DNA of 7,109 nt, taken from NCBI GenBank assembly GCA_963630635.1, contig CAVGOA010000078.1, positions 1 to 7,109 on the forward strand, given 5' to 3'. The notes beneath the pieces are model-generated. The model had not been told where the DNA came from. It did no database searches and worked only from the letters and a program-made list of their open reading frames with translations. A program made the position numbers and the translations under genes. Below are positions 1 through 4,881 of this stretch, in pieces; within the stretch, counting starts at the first letter, position 1; each line of letters opens with the position of its first letter. Origin of the DNA: Paratractidigestivibacter sp963630635 (GTDB taxonomy: Bacteria; Actinomycetota; Coriobacteriia; Coriobacteriales; Atopobiaceae).

Positions 1-336
1 GACCTGCGCGACCACCTGGGCGTGTGCCTGGACACCTGCCACGTGCACGACGGTGGCTACGACATTGTGGACGACCTGGACGGAGTCCTGGCCGAGTTTG
101 ACCAGGTGGTTGGTATTGACCGCCTGCGCGCGGTGCACATTAACGACTCTAAAAACCCGCGAGGGGCGCACAAGGACCGTCACGAGAAGATCGGCGAGGG
201 CTTTATTGGTTCCGATGCCTTTGCCCGCATCGTGAGCCACCCGCAGCTTCGTGACCTGCCCTTTATTCTAGAAACCCCCAACGACCTGCCTGGCTACGAG
301 GCCGAGATCGAGCTGCTGCGAGGCCTGGCGGGGTAG
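1..336 (+). CDS. nfo: Endonuclease IV (AP endonuclease), 3' end, 5' truncated by window edge
   Basis: This is the last 111 residues of a base-excision-repair enzyme that cuts DNA 5' of abasic sites in the cytoplasm, using a three-metal (zinc) centre in a TIM barrel. The frame is open from base 1 and stops at TAG 334-336, so the start lies outside the window. Family motifs seen, numbered from the first codon here, are CLDTCHVHDGGYD (residues 9-21), HINDSK (46-51), the DRHEKIGEG segment (59-67) and ILETP (89-93). By family knowledge these supply the metal ligands D11, H14, H46, D59, H61 and E91, which correspond to E. coli Nfo D179, H182, H216, D229, H231 and E261. All are intact, so the visible part looks functional. 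The LacI-type gene follows 118 bp downstream with its own ribosome binding site, and I see no convincing terminator between them. Confidence 0.95.
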   Translation, partial: DLRDHLGVCLDTCHVHDGGYDIVDDLDGVLAEFDQVVGIDRLRAVHINDSKNPRGAHKDRHEKIGEGFIGSDAFARIVSHPQLRDLPFILETPNDLPGYEAEIELLRGLAG

Positions 337-396
337 GGCCCGGCCTTCGAATTTGATTGCACCCGCCTGCCACAAAAAAGTGCGAGGCCGCCCCGG

Positions 397-408
397 TATA
401 ACGTTGTA
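397..408. promoter_or_regulatory. Candidate LacI-family operator overlapping a possible -10 element
   Basis: TATAACGTTGTA is a 12-bp imperfect palindrome with one mismatched pair, centred on CpG with an AACGTT core. LacI/PurR-family operators typically have a central CG flanked by AA/TT. The site lies about 46 bp upstream of the start of the LacI-type gene. TATAAC (397-402) could itself be a -10 hexamer, in which case binding would block transcription. No good -35 is seen at the expected distance (A-rich 374-379). Autorepression is inferred. Confidence 0.4.
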
Positions 409-454
409 ATAAGGGCGCGCCCGCGCCCCGGGGCCAAAAAACAGGAGGTAGCAG

Positions 455-1444
455 ATGGCGACCCTCAAGGACGTGGCACAGCGTTGCGGAGTCTCACTGA
501 GTACGGTCTCGATCGTGGCGCGCGGGCTGGGGGACGCCCGCAAGATCTCTGAGACCACGCAGGACCGCGTGCGCAAGGCAATGCGCGAGCTGGGTTACAC
601 GCCCAACGCGGCCGCTCGGTCGTTGCGTGGCGGAGCGGGACGTCAGACCCTGGCCGTGTTTTGGGCCGTCGACCACGGTGAGTCGGCCCTCGGCCGCTTT
701 TTGGGCGCCCTTTATGCCGTCATCGAGAAGCGTCAGCTGGATTGGGGAGTCACCGTGGAGCCCTATCGCGCGGGCGGCCTGTCTGGCATCGCGTCGCTTG
801 CCGGCGCCCCCAGCTTTGACCTGGCGATTATTGCCAATCCCAGCGATGCCGACCTGGAGTTTCTCGCCGCCCGGCCGCCCCTTACGCCTGCGGTGCTGTA
901 CGGTGCTCGCCTGGAGGGCATGGCATCGATCGCCGTCGACGAAGCCGAGGTGGGCCGAGTTGCGGCCCGGTTGGTGGGCGAGTCTGCCGCAGCCCAAAGC
1001 GGCGGCGAGGCCCTGTGCCTGGCCGCGCCCGCGTGCTTCTGGGGTGCCCAGGCCCGTGAGCAGGCCTTTATTGACCAACTAGCCGAGAAGGGCCTCCGCT
1101 GCCGCCGTGTCACCGTTGGCGAGATGAGCGCCGCAGCTGGTTTCGACGCCGTCTTATCCCTGGGCGCCCTGGGCGGGCTGTCGTGCGTCTTTGCCCCGGC
1201 CGACAACGTAGCGATGGGCGCCATGCACGCCCTGCGGACGCGCGGGATCGACGTGCCTTCGCGGGCCGGCGTGCTTGGTGTGGGCATCGGCGTGCGCGAG
1301 TACGCCGAGCACAGTTTCCCGCCTTTGACCTGCGTCGATATCCCCGTAGAGCAGATGGCTGCCGATTGCGTGGATCTTCTCCGCGCCTCCTCGACAGAAG
1401 AAAGGCGCGCCGAGCCAAAGGTGGCCCGCCGCGCCTCGCTGTAG
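455..1444 (+). CDS. LacI-family transcriptional regulator
   Basis: A 329-residue DNA-binding regulator of normal family length. Residues 2-24 form the LacI helix-turn-helix (ATLKDVAQRCGVSLSTVS), and residues 48-58 (YTPNAAARSLR) form the hinge helix with the minor-groove Leu at 57. Residues from about 64 to the end form a periplasmic-binding-protein-like effector domain, recognisable by the segments VFAPADNVAMGAMHALRTRG, SFPPLTCVDIPVEQM and the spacing between them. The ATG at 455 is chosen because AGGAGG (443-448) lies 6 bases upstream and the HTH starts immediately. The ligand motif usually read as VVGFDD is VLGVGIG here (about 274-279), so the conserved Asp that contacts sugar or purine ligands is Gly277. 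The effector may therefore be unusual or absent. No metabolic target gene is adjacent on this strand, so the regulon cannot be named. A LacI-type palindrome at 397-408 suggests autoregulation. The family call is firm; the specificity is unknown. Confidence 0.93.
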   Translation: MATLKDVAQRCGVSLSTVSIVARGLGDARKISETTQDRVRKAMRELGYTPNAAARSLRGGAGRQTLAVFWAVDHGESALGRFLGALYAVIEKRQLDWGVTVEPYRAGGLSGIASLAGAPSFDLAIIANPSDADLEFLAARPPLTPAVLYGARLEGMASIAVDEAEVGRVAARLVGESAAAQSGGEALCLAAPACFWGAQAREQAFIDQLAEKGLRCRRVTVGEMSAAAGFDAVLSLGALGGLSCVFAPADNVAMGAMHALRTRGIDVPSRAGVLGVGIGVREYAEHSFPPLTCVDIPVEQMAADCVDLLRASSTEERRAEPKVARRASL

Positions 1445-1487
1445 GTCTATCGCAGCAACGCTTGAAGTTGTGCCGATTTGATTGCGC

Positions 1488-1754
1488 CTAGCCCACCTTG
1501 GTCAGTGATTTGTCCTTAGGCGAGTATTGGGCGCCGCAGATATTGCAGGTCCACCAATAGATGCGCCTTAGAATAAGCGGGAAGTGATACTCCCTTTTGC
1601 TGTGGTGCGTGAGCTCGCCGCCGTCCTTTGGGCAGCGGTATTTGACGACTTCATAGCAGAGAGTATCGCTGGAGACGCCGCCGTCGACGTCGGCGAGCTG
1701 GTTGTTTTCGAGCTCGCCTGCCTCGGCTTGCGTGTTTTGCTTCTTCTCGTCCAT
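1488..1754 (-). CDS. Small protein with double-glycine leader and cysteine-rich core (possible exported peptide)
   Basis: An 88-residue protein starting at ATG 1754-1752, with a strong AGGAGGG site (1769-1763) 8 bases upstream. The N-terminus is polar, and residues 14-26 (ELENNQLADVDGG) match the general pattern E-L-x4-L-x2-V-x-G-G of leaders cut after GG by C39-peptidase ABC exporters in bacteriocins and RiPP precursors. Cleavage would leave a 62-residue core with Cys33, Cys41, Cys70 and Cys73. The pieces CPKDGG and CNICG resemble half-knuckles of a zinc ribbon, with Asp44 where the second Cys of the first knuckle would normally be. The core has a basic-aromatic middle (HFPLILRRIYWWTC). It lies 111 bp downstream of the lipoprotein gene on the same strand and converges on the LacI-type gene with a 43-bp gap. 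No exporter or modification enzyme is visible in the window. It could instead be a cytoplasmic zinc-ribbon protein whose leader match is chance. The gene is likely real; its function is unknown. Confidence 0.75.
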   Translation of the reverse strand: MDEKKQNTQAEAGELENNQLADVDGGVSSDTLCYEVVKYRCPKDGGELTHHSKREYHFPLILRRIYWWTCNICGAQYSPKDKSLTKVG

Positions 1755-1781
1755 GATGGACTCCCTCCTGTGCGCACGGTG

Positions 1782-1797
1782 TTGTCTGTCAGGACAA
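1782..1797. promoter_or_regulatory. Inverted repeat upstream of the GG-leader gene
   Basis: TTGTC-N6-GACAA is a perfect 5-bp inverted repeat lying 28-43 bases upstream of the start codon of the 88-residue gene. The minus-strand TATTAT (1807-1802) just beyond it is a plausible -10, although no good -35 precedes it. The repeat would then lie between promoter and ribosome site, where an operator or a small leader hairpin could act. Five-base arms can occur by chance, so confidence is low. Confidence 0.25.
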
Positions 1798-1865
1798 TGA
1801 GATAATACTTCTTTACTGCGTAGGGGGGGTGCGGCAAAACACGCATTAGCCTTTGTCCGTCTCGC

Positions 1866-2618
1866 CTAGTTCACGCGGTCGTATCCGTAGCCGTCGAAGG
1901 TCCAGTCCAGGGCCACAACCTTGCCGGAAGTGTCGTAGGTCAGGTCGTACTCGAACATCTCGTCGTCGGCGATCCTGATGCCAAGGCGGTCGATGGCGGT
2001 GAAGTGCCAGGTGCCCGATTGGGTCTTGCCGTCTTCGGTGTAGGTCAGCGAGCCGTCCTGCATGAGCTCGAGCTTGTCTTCCTTGGACTGCGACTTCCAA
2101 GTGGTGTTGACGACCTTGGCCAGCTCGGCGTTGTTGTCGCCGCGCGTGTACCAGGTGCCGGTCGCAAAGTCGTAGCAGGTAAACGGGTCGTCAAAGACGA
2201 TGTCATACGTGGGGTCGGCCTCGCCCTCGGGCACGATGTGGCCGTCTTTGATTGTGGCGGTGCCGGTCTTGACGGTCTTCTCGCTGCCGTCTTCGTTAAG
2301 GAAGACCGGGGTCATGACCGAGTTGTTTTGGAAGTAAAGCGCAGGGGTCTTCTCGCCGTCGACGTACCAGTAATCGGTGTAGGTGATCTTGGCGTCGTCG
2401 GGCTCACTGTAGCCGGCCTCGAGCTCTGCGGGGTCGACGTTGGCCGAGCCCTCGCGCGGGGTCGACGTCGCGCTGGCGCCCGATCCGGCGTCGCCGCCCG
2501 AGGTCGATCCGCCCGACCCGCCGCCGCAGGCCGCAATCGAGCAGCTAAGCACCAGCGCCAACGCGGTCGCCGCGCAGGCCCGGCCCATCGTACGGAATTT
2601 CTTAATCGATGCATCCAT
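1866..2618 (-). CDS. Putative secreted lipoprotein with lipocalin-like C-terminal beta region
   Basis: A 250-residue predicted lipoprotein. The N-terminus has basic residues (KKFR, 6-9; R13), a hydrophobic segment (14-30) and the lipobox IAAC with Cys31, so it should be exported, lipidated and anchored on the outer face of the membrane. A Gly/Ser-rich linker (32-47) follows, then two beta-rich stretches. The first (about 63-150) carries YWYVDGEKTPALYFQNN. The C-terminal one (about 165-250) has the pattern TTWKS, LELMQDGSLTYTEDG, SGTWHF, LGIRIADDE, which resembles small lipocalin-like or stress-response beta domains of gut bacterial lipoproteins. The ATG at 2618 is preferred over one 12 codons upstream because AGGAGG (2631-2626) sits 7 bases before it and the longer start would place this site inside the coding region. 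It lies between the large surface protein gene and the GG-leader gene, all on the same strand. The ligand or partner is not recognisable. Confidence 0.85.
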   Translation of the reverse strand: MDASIKKFRTMGRACAATALALVLSCSIAACGGGSGGSTSGGDAGSGASATSTPREGSANVDPAELEAGYSEPDDAKITYTDYWYVDGEKTPALYFQNNSVMTPVFLNEDGSEKTVKTGTATIKDGHIVPEGEADPTYDIVFDDPFTCYDFATGTWYTRGDNNAELAKVVNTTWKSQSKEDKLELMQDGSLTYTEDGKTQSGTWHFTAIDRLGIRIADDEMFEYDLTYDTSGKVVALDWTFDGYGYDRVN

Positions 2619-2707
2619 GGCGGAGCCTCCTCCCTTTTGCCGTGAACCGGCCACGTTGCCTCAGCTCACGGGGCTGTTTGCGTTGTCTTAAAGGGTAGGG
2701 GAGCGCA

Positions 2708-2785
2708 TTGCGCGGCGGCAGTCCGCCATGTCCAAACTTAAGCCGCCGCAACCGCCCGCGCGTCCAAAACTAGGCCGCGCGGGCG
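2708..2785. repeat. Two adjacent GC-rich hairpins with similar loops
   Basis: Hairpin A pairs GCGGCGGC (2712-2719) with GCCGCCGC (2742-2749) and could extend to TTG/CAA ends past a two-base bulge. Hairpin B pairs CGCCCGCGCG (2753-2762) with CGCGCGGGCG (2776-2785), 10 of 10. Both contain a related 17-base stretch (2730-2746 and 2762-2778) that starts GTCCAAA and ends GCCGC, identical at 14 of 17 positions. The block lies 90-170 bases upstream of the lipoprotein start codon. It may be a diverged tandem duplication, a leader structure or part of a terminator region. Confidence 0.5.
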
Positions 2786-2807
2786 TGTTGGCCACCGCCT
2801 GCGTCCA

Positions 2808-2936
2808 TCCGCCTAACTCATCCCGCTTTAAAATCGAGTTCTTCGAGTAGCCCGCTTTCGCCAACTGGGAAAATGCCGCCAATAATGCCTTGGCTACTCG
2901 CGGGTTGCGATTTTAAAGCGGGATGAGTCAGGCGGA
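2808..2936. repeat. 129-bp element bounded by 29-bp inverted repeats
   Basis: The left arm 2808-2836 and right arm 2908-2936 are reverse complements at 28 of 29 positions (the exception is A2815 against G2929). Inside, after a symmetric 7/7-base mismatch, CGAGTAGCC (2844-2852) pairs perfectly with GGCTACTCG (2892-2900), leaving a 39-base loop. The whole element could fold as a long cruciform or an RNA hairpin read on either strand. No target-site duplication is visible at its ends and no protein is supported inside it. It lies between two minus-strand genes, 33 bp after the stop of the surface protein. Likely explanations are a dispersed palindromic intergenic repeat (MITE/REP type) or a large bidirectional termination/processing structure; the sequence alone does not decide. 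Confidence 0.75.
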
Positions 2937-2941
2937 ATTGC

Positions 2942-2965
2942 CGACGGGGCCAAAAAGCCCCGTCG
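2942..2965 (-). terminator. Stop-proximal hairpin of the surface protein gene
   Basis: CGACGGGGC (2942-2950) and GCCCCGTCG (2957-2965) form a perfect 9-bp GC-rich stem with a 6-base loop, starting 3 bases after the minus-strand stop codon (2971-2969). On the minus strand the T run lies in the loop rather than after the stem, so it is not a canonical rho-independent terminator. Termination or 3'-end protection is inferred from its position. Confidence 0.45.
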
Positions 2966-2968
2966 CGG

Positions 2969-4712
2969 CTACAGACAGAACGCCAGGCAGACGCCGCAAA
3001 CCTGGTCGGCGTCGTTTCCGCTCATCACGAAGCCCGAGGTCCGCGTGCAGCGCGTGCACGCAAAGGCGCCTGACCACTCTGAGTCAAGCATCGGCGAGCG
3101 GTACCACCAGCGCAGGGCGCCTTGCGACAGGTCGGCGGGGTAGTAGTTGGCGCGTGGGCCGATTGCCATGAAGTCGTACTTGCCGTCGTACGTAATACCC
3201 TTGTCGGCCCAGTACTTGTACTGTGAACCCTCGTACGCAACGCACTTCTTGATGCCGATGCCGGCAAGCTCGCTAAAACTCAGAAGCCAGAACTTGTCCT
3301 GGGAGTATTGCAGCTCGTCGCTTAGGTTGCCCTTGGCGCCCGCTTTGCTTACGGCAAAGATTTTGCTGGTAAACGCCTCGTCGAAGCTCTGGTAGATGGC
3401 GCCGCCGGGCTGCATGCTCGCGCGCAGCTCGGTCGCGGTCCAGCCGCCGACGGTCGTGGCCTCGCTGTTCATCGAGTAGCCCTGCGGCAGCAGGTGCGTG
3501 GCCTGGAACGTCAGGCCGCAGCCCTCGCCGTCGTGGTCGCCAACCTGGATCACGCGGAACTCGACGTACTCGTTGGCGGCCTGGGGTTCCTCAGTCTCGT
3601 CGACGGTCGAGCCCCTCCAGCGCGCGTACAGGTGCACCGAGTCGTCCGAGAGGTACTTCTCATACTCGGCGATTCTGGCCGCGTCCCCGGCCTTGATGGC
3701 GGCGACATCGGCTTCTACCTGCGACATTGTCTTGACGACGTTGCCAGTGGGGTCCTGCGCATCGGCCGGCGCGAGCCAGAAGCCCTTTACGGCCCACTTT
3801 GCGTACAACGTTGTATTGGCAACGACCGGGGCCGAGAAGTCGTAGGTTTGCGTGTAGCCCTTGTCGGTGTACCAGTCAAGAAGTTCGTAGTCCTCGCAGG
3901 CTAAAGTGTCCGGCTCGCTGGCGGCGTCGCCCTCTTCGACCAGCTGGCTGTCGACGGCAAAGTCGACCCCGCAGGTGTCGAAGTCAACGGTGTAGGCGTC
4001 AACGGCAACGGTAACGCTCATCTGCAGCGTGAGCTGGCCTTCGTTTGACTCGAGCTGCTGCAACAGCGCGGGTGTCAGGGTCTTGGCCGACCAGGTGCCG
4101 TCCTGCTGCCCGCCGGCTGCGATGGCTGTTTCGGGCGCCGCGGCGCTCCAGCCCTCGAGCTGCTCAGGAGCCTCGACGCCCTTCACGGTCACGGCGCGCG
4201 AAGATCCGTTGGCGATCGTAAAGCCGCAGGCGGTGACCTCACCCTTCTCGTTGACGACCACCTGACCGCCGCAGGTGACGCCGCCCGTCGCGTATGCCGC
4301 TCCGGTGCCGGCCTGACACAAGCAAAGCGCCGCGCCCAGCCCACAAGCAAGAAGCACCGAGAAGAACCCGCGCCCGCGCGAGTGCGCACCTCTTGCCCCC
4401 GCCGCTGCCTTTCGACTGCCGAGAAGAGCCACGGCGCCGCATACGATTACCAGGGCAAGGACCGGCATGAGCCACAACGCGCCGTCCCCGGTCGCCGGCA
4501 CGCCGCCAGCAACGGCCCCCGCGGCCCCGGCCCCGCCGGCCACGCTGCCCGCGCCGCCGCCGCCCGCCGCCGACGGTCGTGGCCCTCTGCAGCGTAACGA
4601 CCACATCGCCATCAACCGAGAAGACCTTCTCGCCAGCAAAAGCCACCTTTGGCGCAAGCGTCGTCGCCAAGCCGGCCGCGGCCGCCCCCAAATACCTGAG
4701 GTTCAAAGACAT
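2969..4712 (-). CDS. Exported surface protein with Flg_new repeat and DUF6273-like C-terminus; frameshifted near the 5' end
   Basis: The start is ATG 4712, chosen for AGGAAGG (4725-4719) 6 bases upstream and a clear signal peptide (residues 1-26, ending VAFA). After about 49 codons the frame is lost in a GGC run. Removing one G at 4565-4563 restores one frame of 580 residues to TAG 2971-2969. In corrected numbering there is a Gly/Ala linker (48-70), the sortase-like VPATG (71-75), a hydrophobic segment (about 79-98), the basic stretch SRKAAAGARGAHSRGRG, and a second signal-like segment ending AAYA at 141. A beta region follows, then a Listeria-Bacteroides (Flg_new) repeat (about 240-306, ending TLYAKW), a partial second one ending LYARW (about 365), and a DUF6273-like C-terminus (about 383-580) with FWLLSFSEL, WWYRSP and the GVCLAFCL end. 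Without correction, the ATG frame ends at 4239 in an Arg-rich tail. Downstream starts such as ATG 4468 could still express the C-terminal part. The role is presumably cell-surface binding or adhesion, unproven. It is divergent from the C1 peptidase gene. Confidence 0.75.
4409..4501 (-). other. Internal sortase-type sorting signal (VPATGD, hydrophobic segment, RK)
   Basis: The codons encode VPATGDG, then about 20 hydrophobic residues (LWLMPVLALVIVCGAVALLG), then SRK. This is the order of a cell-wall sorting signal, in which sortase cuts between T and G. Such signals normally end a protein. Here no stop follows, and the frame runs on into a second signal-like segment and a long exported domain. 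With the preceding signal peptide, the hydrophobic segment and basic loop give a consistent out-in-out topology. Confidence 0.6.
4551..4571 (-). other. Frameshift point in a GGC repeat
   Basis: Read on the minus strand, GGC GGC is followed by GGG and then further GGC units. The upstream signal-peptide frame enters this run and leaves it one base out of step. Taking one G out of the triplet at 4565-4563 makes six consecutive GGC (Gly) codons and joins the signal-peptide frame to the VPATG/DUF6273 frame. It may be a true mutation, a slippage-prone phase-variation tract or a sequencing error in GC-rich DNA. Confidence 0.6.
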
Positions 4713-4770
4713 TGCGTACCTTCCTATCGTCACGGCAAAACGGGGTGTTTGAAATGCTCGTCTCGCCGCA

Positions 4771-4799
4771 ATTTTGCCATGTGTTTCCCCATGCGACAA
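4771..4799 (-). promoter_or_regulatory. Candidate promoter of the surface protein gene
   Basis: On the minus strand TTGTCG (4799-4794) and CAAAAT (4776-4771) are separated by exactly 17 bases. Each matches 4 of 6 positions of the housekeeping -35/-10 consensus. The -10 lies 58 bases upstream of the start codon. The rest of the 169-bp divergent gap also holds A/T-rich TAGTAT (4819-4824) that could serve the plus-strand peptidase gene, but no matching -35 is clear. Confidence 0.3.
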
Positions 4800-4881
4800 A
4801 TTAAAGCAAGGTAAAAGCTAGTATCCTATCTCTTTATTGAGCGCAAGAATCGACGCATCGCGCCAAAGAGATTGGACCCCC

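Noticed and set aside
351..360. Ten-base direct repeat ATTTGATTGC also present at 1476-1485, flanking the LacI-type gene
   Set aside because: The copies are too short, and the flanking bases do not match enough to support an attachment site or insertion boundary.
337..454. Terminator after nfo
   Set aside because: Only a 3-bp CAC/GTG stem around an A run (371-382) is present; no GC-rich stem with a T tail was found.
494..1078. Minus-strand open frame (194 residues) inside the LacI-type gene
   Set aside because: The plus-strand frame has an intact HTH and hinge; the antisense product shows no recognisable feature.
2004..2645. Plus-strand open frame (213 residues) opposite the lipoprotein
   Set aside because: It is antisense to a lipoprotein with signal peptide, lipobox and ribosome site, and its own sequence shows no domain.
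2619..2654. Lipoprotein start 12 codons further upstream
   Set aside because: The ribosome binding site at 2626-2631 would fall inside the coding sequence, and the downstream ATG gives a standard signal peptide.
2688..2882. 64-residue minus-strand open frame crossing the palindromic element and the hairpins
   Set aside because: It starts inside the element's loop, has no convincing ribosome site and is explained by the repeat and hairpin sequences. Similar frames are expected wherever such an element lands.
4239..4799. 186-residue minus-strand frame taken as a complete separate gene
   Set aside because: Only its 5' part (signal peptide from 4712) is credible. After the GGC run it becomes an Arg-rich tail typical of wrong-phase GC-rich DNA.
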